Shown here: positions 1 to 5,904 of the stretch, in pieces
How positions within the stretch are numbered: position 1 is the first letter of the stretch
Layout: each line of letters opens with the position of its first letter
NCBI RefSeq assembly: GCF_023228785.1
Contig: NZ_JALOAN010000064.1
Span: 1 to 6,031 of the forward strand
Origin: Sulfurimonas sp.
GTDB taxonomy: Bacteria > Campylobacterota > Campylobacteria > Campylobacterales > Sulfurimonadaceae
Length of the DNA: 6,031 nt
Direction: 5' to 3'
The notes under the pieces: model-generated
What the model was told of the DNA's origin: nothing
What the model saw: only the letters and a program-made list of their open reading frames with translations
Databases searched by the model: none
Program-made: the position numbers and the translations under genes

Positions 1-141
1 AAAGTACAAGGTCCAGGTTCAGGTCGTGAGACAGCTGTTAAAGCTGTAGGTGCTATAGAAGGCATTCGTGTTACATTTATGAAAGATGTTACACCACTAC
101 CACACAACGGTTGTCGCGCACCTAAGCGTCGTAGAGTTTAA
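1..141 (+). CDS. rpsK: 30S ribosomal protein S11, C-terminal part (5' end outside window)
   Basis: Frame 1 is open from the first base to a TAA at 139-141 and gives the last 46 residues of ribosomal protein S11. The family's C-terminal signature is clear: a GPGSGRE glycine-rich turn near the beginning, then DVTPLPHNGC, and the basic tail RAPKRRRV at the very end. S11 sits on the platform of the 30S subunit near the mRNA exit and the 3' end of 16S rRNA. It is the first visible gene of the rpsK-rpsD-rpoA-rplQ series. The Shine-Dalgarno of the next gene (AAGGAG, 140-145) overlaps the stop codon of this one, which suggests translational coupling. The 5' part is missing only because the window begins inside the gene. 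Confidence 0.97.
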   Translation, partial: KVQGPGSGRETAVKAVGAIEGIRVTFMKDVTPLPHNGCRAPKRRRV

Positions 142-152
142 GGAGATTACTG

Positions 153-779
153 ATGGCAAGATATAGAGGTCCAGTAGAAAAAATCGAAAGAAGATTCGGT
201 GTAAGCCTTAACTTAAAAGGTGAACGTCGTTTAGCAGGTAAATCTGCATTAGAAAAAAGACCTTATGGTCCTGGTCAACATGGTCAGCGTCGCAAGAAAG
301 TTTCTGAGTATGGTTTACAACTTAATGAAAAGCAAAAAGCAAAATTCATGTATGGTGTTTCTGAAAAGCAATTCCGTGCACTATTTGTTGAAGCAAAAAG
401 AAGAGATGGTAATACAGGTACAAACCTTATTACTCTAATTGAAAGCAGACTTGATAATGTAGTTTACAGAATGGGCTTTGCTTCAACTCGCCGTTTCGCT
501 CGTCAACTTGTTACTCATGGTCATATCCTTGTAGATGGAAAGAAATTAGATATTCCTTCTTACAATGTTAGAGCTGGTCAAAAAATAGAGGTTCGCGAAT
601 CAAGCAAGAAAAATGTTCAAGTTGTTCGTGCAATAGAGCTAACAAATCAAACAGGTCTAGCACCATGGGTTGATATCGATGCTGAGAAAGTATTTGGTAT
701 TTTTACTCGTTTACCTGAGAGAGAAGAAGTTGTAATTCCAGTAGAAGAGCGTTTAATCGTTGAGCTTTACTCGAAATAA
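153..779 (+). CDS. rpsD: 30S ribosomal protein S4
   Basis: The 208-residue product is a full-length S4 (E. coli S4 is 206). S4 binds 16S rRNA early in 30S assembly and in many bacteria represses its own operon by binding the mRNA. Visible family features are the MARYRGP start, YGPGQHG (38-44), YGLQLNEKQK (53-62), and the S4 RNA-binding domain at about 99-160, which begins RLDNVVYRMGFASTRRFARQLV. The end, EERLIVELYSK, is almost the same as in E. coli. The protein has no cysteine, so it lacks the zinc-binding four-Cys N-terminal motif of some bacterial S4 proteins. The start is fixed by an AAGGAG site at 140-145, 7 bases before the ATG. The gene lies 11 bases after rpsK and 25 before rpoA. Confidence 0.98.
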   Translation: MARYRGPVEKIERRFGVSLNLKGERRLAGKSALEKRPYGPGQHGQRRKKVSEYGLQLNEKQKAKFMYGVSEKQFRALFVEAKRRDGNTGTNLITLIESRLDNVVYRMGFASTRRFARQLVTHGHILVDGKKLDIPSYNVRAGQKIEVRESSKKNVQVVRAIELTNQTGLAPWVDIDAEKVFGIFTRLPEREEVVIPVEERLIVELYSK

Positions 780-804
780 TAGAATTAATAAAAGGCGTTA
801 GAGA

Positions 805-1803
805 ATGAAAAAAATTAAAACTACTCCACTTGCTCCTCAAGAATTTGAGGTAGAACAGATTAGTGAGAATGAAGCAAACATAATGGCTTATCCTTTTGAA
901 ACTGGTTTTGCTATCTCTTTAGCTCACCCACTTCGTCGTTTTTTATTAAGCTCTTCTGTTGGTTATGCACCGATAGCTATAAAAATCGAGGGTGCTAAGC
1001 ATGAGTTTGACTCTGTTCGTGGTATGCTTGAAGATATTTCTGACTTTATATTAAATCTTAAAGAGATTCGTTTTAAACTTAAAGATGAAGCTAGTGAAGC
1101 TGAAGTTAGTTATAGCTTTACTGGTCCATGTACTATCAAGGGATGTGATTTAAGCAATGATGTTGTTGAAATAGTAACTCCAGATGCTCATCTTGCAACT
1201 CTTAACGAAGACTCTAACTTAAACTTTGTTATAAAAATAGCACAAGGTATAGGTTATGTTCCTAGTGAAGATACTCATGACGAACTTGAAGATGGTTATA
1301 TAGCATTAGATGCTTATTTCACTCCAGTTCGTAGTGCAACTTATAAGATAGAGAATGTTCTTGTAGAAGACAACCCTAACTTTGAGAGAGTAATTTTAAA
1401 CATAAGAACTGATGGACAAGTAACTCCACTAGAAGCATTTAAAAACTCACTTGAAGTTATGTATGCTCAACTAGCTGTATTTAACTCAGAGATCAGTATA
1501 AAAGCTGCTACAACTATAGAGAGAGTTGAAGAAAATCCAGACCTTAAAAAGTTGGTAACTCATATTGATAGTTTAGGTTTAAGTGCGAGAAGTTTTAACT
1601 GTCTTGACCGCTCTGATATTAAACTAGTAGGTGAAATAGCATTGATGAGTCAAAATGATCTTAAAAATGTTAAAAACCTAGGTAAAAAGTCATATGATGA
1701 AATCGTAGAAAAATTACAAGAGTTTGGTTTTGCAGTTGGCGCTGACTTAGCAGATGATGTAATTAGTGCATTAAAAAAGAAAATTGAAGCCGCTCAAGGC
1801 TAA
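805..1803 (+). CDS. rpoA: DNA-directed RNA polymerase alpha subunit
   Basis: The 332-residue product has the two-domain architecture of bacterial RpoA. The N-terminal domain (about 1-235) dimerises and is the assembly platform for beta and beta'; it contains the conserved HPLRRFLLSS segment (41-50) and, near its end, the TPLEAF segment (207-212). A linker leads to the C-terminal domain (about 248-315), with ARSFNCL at 261-267. By alignment in memory with E. coli VRSANCL, R262 corresponds to R265, the main contact for UP-element DNA. NLGKKS (291-296) is the second DNA-contact loop. Both loops are intact, so UP-element and activator contacts should work. A hydrophilic tail of about 17 residues follows. 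An AAAGG site at 791-795 precedes the ATG. The stop is 13 bases before rplQ, as expected in the conserved rpsD-rpoA-rplQ order. Confidence 0.98.
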   Translation: MKKIKTTPLAPQEFEVEQISENEANIMAYPFETGFAISLAHPLRRFLLSSSVGYAPIAIKIEGAKHEFDSVRGMLEDISDFILNLKEIRFKLKDEASEAEVSYSFTGPCTIKGCDLSNDVVEIVTPDAHLATLNEDSNLNFVIKIAQGIGYVPSEDTHDELEDGYIALDAYFTPVRSATYKIENVLVEDNPNFERVILNIRTDGQVTPLEAFKNSLEVMYAQLAVFNSEISIKAATTIERVEENPDLKKLVTHIDSLGLSARSFNCLDRSDIKLVGEIALMSQNDLKNVKNLGKKSYDEIVEKLQEFGFAVGADLADDVISALKKKIEAAQG

Positions 1804-1816
1804 AGAGGAATAAGAG

Positions 1817-2167
1817 ATGAGACATCGTCATGGATATCGTAAACTAGGTCGTACTAGCTCACACCGTGCAGCTTTACTTAAAAACCTAAGTATTTCGTTA
1901 ATAGAACATGGAAAAATTGAAACTACTATAATGAAAGCAAAAGAACTACGTTCTTATGTAGAAAAACTTATCACAATTGCTGGTAAGAATGACTCTAATG
2001 CTCATAAAGCAGTATTTGCGGCGCTTCAAAGCAAAGAAGCAACAAAAACTCTAGTAAATGAAATAGCACCTAAGTACGTTGATCGTGCTGGTGGATATAC
2101 TAGAATAGTAAGAACTCGTATTCGTCGTGGTGATGCAACTACAATGGCGTTTATAGAGCTTGTATAA
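1817..2167 (+). CDS. rplQ: 50S ribosomal protein L17
   Basis: The 116-residue product is ribosomal protein L17, a protein of the large subunit near the peptide exit tunnel. Diagnostic segments are MRHRHGYRKLGRTSSHR at the N terminus, the family signature around IEHGKIETTIMKAKELR (29-45), and the C-terminal block YVDRAGGYTRI(V)RTRIRRGDA (87-107). It is slightly shorter than E. coli L17 (127), which has a longer tail. The start has a good AGAGGAA site at 1804-1810, directly after the rpoA stop. This is the last gene of the alpha operon here: it is followed at once by a series of hairpins (2171-2235) and then an unrelated gene. Confidence 0.98.
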   Translation: MRHRHGYRKLGRTSSHRAALLKNLSISLIEHGKIETTIMKAKELRSYVEKLITIAGKNDSNAHKAVFAALQSKEATKTLVNEIAPKYVDRAGGYTRIVRTRIRRGDATTMAFIELV

Positions 2168-2170
2168 AAA

Positions 2171-2189
2171 TAAGAAATAAAGTTTCTTA
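2171..2189 (+). other. Hairpin 1 of a tandem three-hairpin cluster after rplQ
   Basis: A perfect 7-bp inverted repeat, TAAGAAA (2171-2177) with TTTCTTA (2183-2189), encloses a 5-base loop. It begins three bases after the rplQ stop codon. The stem is A/T-rich and weak on its own. It abuts the next hairpin with no base between. It may help protect the 3' end of the ribosomal mRNA; that role is inference. Confidence 0.5.
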
Positions 2190-2210
2190 CGCTGAGTCTA
2201 TGGCTCAGCG
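2190..2210 (+). other. Hairpin 2 of the cluster, GC-rich stem
   Basis: A perfect 7-bp inverted repeat, CGCTGAG (2190-2196) with CTCAGCG (2204-2210), encloses a 7-base loop. It is the most GC-rich and probably the most stable of the three stems. It is not followed by a T run (AAAAGC comes next), so alone it would not be a classical intrinsic terminator. It could pause polymerase or block 3' exonucleases. Confidence 0.6.
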
Positions 2211-2235
2211 AAAAGCAAAGATTATCTTTGCTTTT
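2211..2235 (+). terminator. Probable rho-independent terminator of the rpsK-rpsD-rpoA-rplQ operon
   Basis: A perfect 10-bp inverted repeat, AAAAGCAAAG (2211-2220) with CTTTGCTTTT (2226-2235), has a 5-base loop ATTAT. The core stem GCAAAG/CTTTGC is flanked by an A tract and a 4-base T tail, the layout of a terminator able to work in both directions. The T tract is short, so termination may be incomplete and some read-through into the aldo/keto reductase gene is possible. It directly abuts hairpin 2. Confidence 0.7.
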
Positions 2236-2270
2236 AAAGCCTTTCATATATTACATAACTTTCCCAATTC

Positions 2271-2276
2271 TAAAAT
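2271..2276 (+). promoter_or_regulatory. Candidate -10 element for the aldo/keto reductase gene
   Basis: TAAAAT lies 23 bases before the ATG at 2300, in the 64 bases between the terminator hairpin and the gene. Upstream DNA is AT-rich with short T runs at 2242-2244 and 2260-2262 but no recognisable TTGACA-like -35. Campylobacterota vegetative promoters often lack a clear -35 and show periodic T runs instead, so this is compatible but weak. Confidence 0.25.
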
Positions 2277-2299
2277 ACTTTAGCAAAAAGTGAGACATA

Positions 2300-3517
2300 A
2301 TGAGTAATTTCGCATTTGGAACTTATAGAATAAGTGATTATAACCCACAACATATACAAGCACTAAGAGATGCAATAAGCTCTGGCATCCGTATGATAGA
2401 CACATCATCTAACTATATGGATGGTGGAGCTGAGCGTGCTATTGCACTAGCTTTTAGAGAGTTCGATGAGGGCACAAAAGATTCAGTTGAGATAGTTAGC
2501 AAAGTTGGCTATATTCAAGGTTCAAATATGGATAGGCATAAAGAAGAGCCATTTGAAGAAGTGGTTGAATTTTCGCCTGATTGCTTTCACTCTATAAGTG
2601 AATCGTTTATAAAAGATCAACTTACAGAGTCTCTAAAGAGATTAGAGAGGACAAAAATCGATTGCTATCTTCTACATAATCCTGAGTACTATATATTAGA
2701 TGCTATAAACAGAGACATTGACAAAGATGAGATGTTAGATGAAATGTATAAAAGAATATATAGAGCTTTTGTAGCATTAGAGATAGAAGTTAAAAATGGC
2801 AGAATTTCAGGCTATGGAATAAGTTCAAATAGCTTTTCTAAGAGTAAAAAAAGTGATGAATTTTTGCCTTATGAAGATCTGATAATATTAGCAGACAAAG
2901 CATCGGAGGAAGTACTAAATGATACCCATAGCTTCACTACGGTGCAACTTCCTATAAATATCCTTGAACTAGAGGGATTAAAATGTGCACAGTGGGCAAA
3001 AGAGAATGGGCTTAGAGTTTTAGCAAATAGGCCTTTAAATGCTGAGTTTGAAGGCAAGATGTATAGACTTGCTGATTATGATGAGTCAAGAGAGTATTAT
3101 CACCATCTAAATGAACTCTTAGAAATTTGTGACAATGAGCAGCTAAAACCGTTATACAATCTCTTTGAAGAGTTAGATGCGTCAAAGCATAAGTTTGGCT
3201 GGATAGGTGATTGGGATGCATTTTTCTTTGCCCAAATCATACCACATATGAGAACATCGCTGCAGAGTCTAGACCAAGAGAGCAAAGAGTTACTTGTAAA
3301 CTCCATAGATATGTTTTTTGTAGAGTATAAAAAGATGGTTTTGCATGAGTGTTCTAAAAATACGAGAAAAGCATTAAAAGAGTTTTTCAAAAATGACGAT
3401 GTATCTATGCAAGATACGGCTTTGAGATTTTTAATGGGGCAAGAGAGCATTGACTATGTCCTTGTTGGTATGAGAAAACCAAGTTACACTTTGGAAGTTT
3501 TAGCACTTAAAGACTAA
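2300..3517 (+). CDS. Aldo/keto reductase family oxidoreductase with extended C-terminal half
   Basis: The 405-residue product belongs to the aldo/keto reductase superfamily: NAD(P)H-dependent carbonyl reductases with a TIM-barrel fold, here cytosolic since there is no signal peptide or membrane segment. The protein begins with the barrel strand FGTYRISD. The catalytic tetrad is visible: D34 and Y39 in MIDTSSNYMDGG, K68 in VSKVGY, and H126 in CYLLHNPEY. Later barrel strands include GRISGYGISSNS (167-178) and LRVLANRPLN (238-247). The C-terminal nucleotide-binding block is ALRFLMGQESIDYVLVGMRKPSYTLEVL (374-401). Between NRPLN and ALRFL lie about 125 mostly helical, charged residues, clearly more than in typical members (total usually about 280-340). 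The substrate cannot be told from the sequence. A weak GTGAGA-like ribosome site precedes the ATG. It stands alone between a terminator and a 107-base gap, so it is probably its own transcription unit. Confidence 0.9.
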   Translation: MSNFAFGTYRISDYNPQHIQALRDAISSGIRMIDTSSNYMDGGAERAIALAFREFDEGTKDSVEIVSKVGYIQGSNMDRHKEEPFEEVVEFSPDCFHSISESFIKDQLTESLKRLERTKIDCYLLHNPEYYILDAINRDIDKDEMLDEMYKRIYRAFVALEIEVKNGRISGYGISSNSFSKSKKSDEFLPYEDLIILADKASEEVLNDTHSFTTVQLPINILELEGLKCAQWAKENGLRVLANRPLNAEFEGKMYRLADYDESREYYHHLNELLEICDNEQLKPLYNLFEELDASKHKFGWIGDWDAFFFAQIIPHMRTSLQSLDQESKELLVNSIDMFFVEYKKMVLHECSKNTRKALKEFFKNDDVSMQDTALRFLMGQESIDYVLVGMRKPSYTLEVLALKD

Positions 3518-3541
3518 AACCTTTAAGCTAATCTAAATCTT

Positions 3542-3568
3542 TATGACTTGTTAAGCGATTTTGTCATA
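3542..3568. repeat. Interrupted palindrome upstream of nfu
   Basis: TATGAC (3542-3547) and GTCATA (3563-3568) are perfect inverted half-sites separated by 15 bases, giving 21 bases (two helical turns) from centre to centre. It lies about 15 bases upstream of a candidate -10. It could be an operator for a dimeric regulator or a weak stem; at 6 bp per arm in AT-rich DNA, chance is a real alternative. Confidence 0.25.
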
Positions 3569-3586
3569 TTTTATGTTATCTAAAAT
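3559..3586 (+). promoter_or_regulatory. Candidate vegetative promoter for nfu-TPR-murE
   Basis: TAAAAT at 3581-3586 could be a -10 element, with T runs at 3559-3562 and 3569-3572 spaced exactly 10 bases apart upstream. Periodic T runs instead of a sharp -35 are known for Campylobacter and Helicobacter sigma-70 promoters. TTGTCA at 3561-3566 resembles a -35 but the 14-base spacer is too short. The position, 39 bases before the nfu ATG and in the only gap ahead of the three-gene unit, fits. Confidence 0.35.
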
Positions 3587-3624
3587 CAATATTGCAAGAA
3601 AAGAAATGAATTTAAGGAAAAGAG

Positions 3625-3900
3625 ATGATTCCATTTACGGATGAAGAGTTGATGAGCCCAGTAAAAGCCTCCATAGATAAAATCCGTCCATCACTAGCAC
3701 TCGATGGTGGCGATATAGATTTTATAACAGTAAAAAATGGAAATGTGTATGTTCAGCTAAAAGGTGCTTGTGTTGGCTGTGCTAGCAGTGGCAGTACGTT
3801 AAAATATGGTGTAGAGAGACAACTTAAGATGGATATTCATCCAGAGCTTACAATTATAAATGTACCAGTTGGTATGGAAGACAATTTAGAAAATCTTTAA
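3625..3900 (+). CDS. nfu: Stand-alone NifU C-terminal (Nfu) domain Fe-S cluster scaffold/carrier protein
   Basis: The 91-residue product consists of one NifU C-terminal domain. Nfu proteins bind a [4Fe-4S] cluster between two subunits and pass it to apo-enzymes in the cytosol. The domain features are IDKIRPSLALDGGDIDFI (17-34) followed by the cluster-binding motif GACVGCASSGSTLKYGVE (47-64) with C49-x-x-C52. There is no N-terminal IscU-like or A-type domain, so it is the short Nfu type, not full NifU. The start is set by AAGGA (3614-3618), 6 bases before the ATG. It is the first gene of a tight unit, 13 bases ahead of the TPR-like gene. I recall the same order, nifU-like - hypothetical - murE, in H. 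pylori and C. jejuni. The domain assignment is firm; target enzymes are unknown. Confidence 0.93.
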   Translation: MIPFTDEELMSPVKASIDKIRPSLALDGGDIDFITVKNGNVYVQLKGACVGCASSGSTLKYGVERQLKMDIHPELTIINVPVGMEDNLENL

Positions 3901-3913
3901 AAAAGAGAAAAAA

Positions 3914-4507
3914 ATGAATGGTATTTCTAAACATAAAACATTATCACAAGCTAAAGAGTACTTTAGCAAATCAGACTACAAAACAGCATTAGAAAAATTT
4001 GCAAGAGTTTTGCAAGATTTTCCAAACTCAAAAGAAGCGTATAATGGTGTGATATTATCTGAGATGGCTTTGAGTGGCGAGGGTGGTGCTGAGGCTCTTT
4101 TTGACTACTATGAAGTTCTTAAAGATGAAGATAAAGAGTCAGCTGACAAAATTATGAGTGATATTTTACAAACGATGGATGATGCTATAGACAGAGTTGG
4201 CGAAATTTTTGCAAAACCTCTAAGAGATAGACTTGAATTTGAAGATGGTATTCTTTATGAAGACTTTAAAGCCATTTTAGACAAGGGTGCTGGATTTAAA
4301 GAGACTTTTGAAAATATTATGTTCTCAACTCGTGTAATTATTACTCAAAAAGAGGATTTTGTTGATTTTTTAGACAGACTTATAGAGAATGACTTTGGGG
4401 AGATGGCACTCTCATACTTAGAGAATGCACTTAGCATCTATCCGAGCGATAAACTACTTAGAAAACTTTTAAAAAAGCTGGCAAAGAGCAAAAAAAATGA
4501 AGATTGA
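3914..4507 (+). CDS. TPR-like helical protein of unknown function, conserved next to murE
   Basis: The 197-residue product has no enzyme motif. Residues about 9-43 read as a tetratricopeptide repeat (AKEYFSKSDYKTALEKFARVLQDFPNSKEAY), with the usual small and aromatic residues and the proline after the second helix. Residues about 158-190 (DFGEMALSYLENALSIYPSDKLLRKLL) look like a second, degenerate TPR. The middle is acidic and helical (DEDKESADKIMSDILQTMDDAIDRVGEIF). There is no signal peptide, membrane segment or cysteine, so it is probably a cytosolic scaffold that binds a protein partner. The C terminus is lysine-rich. A weak AAGAGA site (3903-3908) precedes the ATG. Its 3' end overlaps murE by 11 bases, which implies translational coupling and hints at a link with murein synthesis or cell growth; the function is not known to me. 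Confidence 0.85.
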   Translation: MNGISKHKTLSQAKEYFSKSDYKTALEKFARVLQDFPNSKEAYNGVILSEMALSGEGGAEALFDYYEVLKDEDKESADKIMSDILQTMDDAIDRVGEIFAKPLRDRLEFEDGILYEDFKAILDKGAGFKETFENIMFSTRVIITQKEDFVDFLDRLIENDFGEMALSYLENALSIYPSDKLLRKLLKKLAKSKKNED

Positions 4508-5798
4508 GCTTCCTAGCCAATCTTACAAATATGTAAGCGAAAACTCCTCAGAATGTGATGCTCAGACAGCCTTTGTTTTAACAGCACAAAATAAAAAATA
4601 TCTTGAAGATGCAAAGAGTAGAAATGCTCACTCTATCATAAATGTTAAAGAGATAGCTCCTCATTTTGGTATAGGAGAGATAAAAATTGTAGGCATTACA
4701 GGCACAAATGGAAAGACTACAACCGCAAGTGCTATCTACTCGTTTTTACTAGATCTAGGCTACAAAGTTGCTATGCAAGGCACTCGTGGCTTTTTTATGA
4801 ATGATGAAATAATAGAAGGCAAATCGCTTACTACTCCAAGTGTGTTAAACACCTACAAACACATATATCAAGCAGTAGATGCTGGGTGTGAGTTTTTTAT
4901 TATGGAAGTAAGCTCACACGCTATAGCACAAGCGCGAATAGAGGGACTAGAGTTTGAGCTTAAAATTCTTACAAATATCACTCAAGATCATTTAGACTAT
5001 CATAAAACCATAGGTGAATATATAGCTACTAAAAATAGTTTTTTTCAAGACGAGTGTAAAAAACTTATAAACAAAGATGAGCCAAAATCATCTTTTACTG
5101 TTAAAAATACTTTTACTTATGGCATAGAACACAATGCCTCATACAAGCTTATGGCTTACTCACTAAACAACGCTTCAAGTGGAATAATTCAGCATTTTAA
5201 AGAGATAGTTCCTTTTACTTCATCACTTCATGGTTTTTTCAATCTTTACAATTTAATGGCAGCAATTGGAGCAGTAGATCTCTTAGTTGATGATGGACTA
5301 GAGAAGATTGTTGAAGTGGTTGAGGGTTTTGCTGGAGTTAGTGGCAGAATGGAACAAGTGAGTGAGGAACCAAATGTTATAGTTGACTTTGCACACACTC
5401 CAGATGGAATGCAACAAGTATTAAATGCACTAAAAGAAAAAGAGCTTTTAGTTGTTTTTGGAGCTGGTGGAGATAGAGATAAAACTAAACGAGCTTTGAT
5501 GGGTAGAGTTGCTGCTAGTTTAGCAAAAAAAGTCTATGTCACAAGCGATAATCCACGAACTGAAGATCCACAATCCATAGTTGATGACATACTTGAAGGT
5601 ATTGAAGATAAGAGTATAGTAAGTGTCGAGCTAAATAGAAGAAAAGCCATAGAGATGGCACTTAGTGAGCAAAAAGCTGACGAAGTAGTAGTCATTTTAG
5701 GAAAAGGCGATGAGACCTACCAAATCATCTATGATGAGAAGTTTCCTTTTGATGATAGAGAGGTTGTAAGGGAGATCTTAAAGAGTAAAAATAAGTGA
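4497..5798 (+). CDS. murE: UDP-N-acetylmuramoyl-L-alanyl-D-glutamate--2,6-diaminopimelate ligase
   Basis: The 433-residue product is MurE, the cytosolic ATP-dependent ligase that adds meso-diaminopimelate to UDP-MurNAc-L-Ala-D-Glu. The short N-terminal substrate domain (1-60) is followed by the ATP loop GITGTNGKTT (66-75), MEVSSHA (136-142), and TNITQDHLDYHKTIGEYIATK (159-179), in which K179 is the expected carbamylated lysine. The C-terminal domain shows SGRME (282-286), VDFAHTPDGM (296-305), FGAGGDRDKTKR (321-332), DNPRTEDP (351-358) and GKGDETYQ (402-409). DNPR marks diaminopimelate rather than lysine specificity. E. coli has GKGHEDYQ in the last motif, so H is replaced by D here. At 433 residues it is shorter than E. 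coli MurE (about 495), mostly in the N-terminal domain. The ATG lies inside the previous gene, with AAAGAG (4483-4488) as its ribosome site, 8 bases upstream. Confidence 0.96.
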   Translation: MKIELPSQSYKYVSENSSECDAQTAFVLTAQNKKYLEDAKSRNAHSIINVKEIAPHFGIGEIKIVGITGTNGKTTTASAIYSFLLDLGYKVAMQGTRGFFMNDEIIEGKSLTTPSVLNTYKHIYQAVDAGCEFFIMEVSSHAIAQARIEGLEFELKILTNITQDHLDYHKTIGEYIATKNSFFQDECKKLINKDEPKSSFTVKNTFTYGIEHNASYKLMAYSLNNASSGIIQHFKEIVPFTSSLHGFFNLYNLMAAIGAVDLLVDDGLEKIVEVVEGFAGVSGRMEQVSEEPNVIVDFAHTPDGMQQVLNALKEKELLVVFGAGGDRDKTKRALMGRVAASLAKKVYVTSDNPRTEDPQSIVDDILEGIEDKSIVSVELNRRKAIEMALSEQKADEVVVILGKGDETYQIIYDEKFPFDDREVVREILKSKNK

Positions 5799-5810
5799 GT
5801 TGTGTCACTT
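5793..5810 (+). other. Small hairpin over the murE stop codon
   Basis: AAGTGA (5793-5798) and TCACTT (5805-5810) form a perfect 6-bp inverted repeat with a 6-base loop. The left arm contains the murE TGA stop. No T run follows, so it is not a terminator by itself. It may stabilise the mRNA end or be chance. Confidence 0.3.
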
Positions 5811-5847
5811 CGTAGTTTGTTTGGGGTTCCAAAAGCTCTCTCTTGCT

Positions 5848-5904
5848 CTGCGTGGGAGTGTATATAAATTATAAACTCAGATATATATATGAGTTCCCAC
5901 GCAG
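5848..5904. repeat. REP-like inverted repeat element
   Basis: CTGCGTGGGA (5848-5857) and TCCCACGCAG (5895-5904) are perfect 10-base inverted arms around a 37-base AT-rich centre. The centre contains a second inverted repeat, ACTCA (5875-5879) with TGAGT (5890-5894), capped by an alternating AT run (5881-5890). The arms are much richer in GC than the surrounding DNA. The core words CTCTGCGTGGGA and TTCCCACGCAG resemble repeats I recall as dispersed REP sequences associated with RAYT (Y1-type) transposases in proteobacteria; that match is from memory. There is no transposase gene in the window. The element abuts the terminator at 5905. Confidence 0.55.

Noticed and set aside
2026..2247. 73-codon minus-strand frame overlapping the end of rplQ
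   Set aside because: It is antisense to the conserved end of L17 and runs through the terminator hairpins; it has no family resemblance.
2869..3450. Three minus-strand frames (62-116 codons) inside the aldo/keto reductase gene
   Set aside because: They mirror the codons of a gene with an intact catalytic tetrad; composition is not protein-like and no motif is recognisable.
3561..3566. TTGTCA as a -35 element paired with TAAAAT at 3581
   Set aside because: The 14-base spacer is too short for a normal sigma-70 promoter; the T-run pattern is a better explanation.
3606..3644. ATG at 3606 as the start of a short leader peptide (12 codons) overlapping the nfu start
   Set aside because: It has no ribosome site, is out of frame with nfu, and contains the nfu Shine-Dalgarno; probably chance.
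5820..5833. TTTGG/CCAAA hairpin between the murE stop and the REP-like element
   Set aside because: Only five base pairs with no T run; too weak to list as a feature.
5881..5890. Alternating AT run as a phase-variable microsatellite
   Set aside because: It is only five units, lies outside any gene, and serves as the loop of the inner stem of the repeat element.
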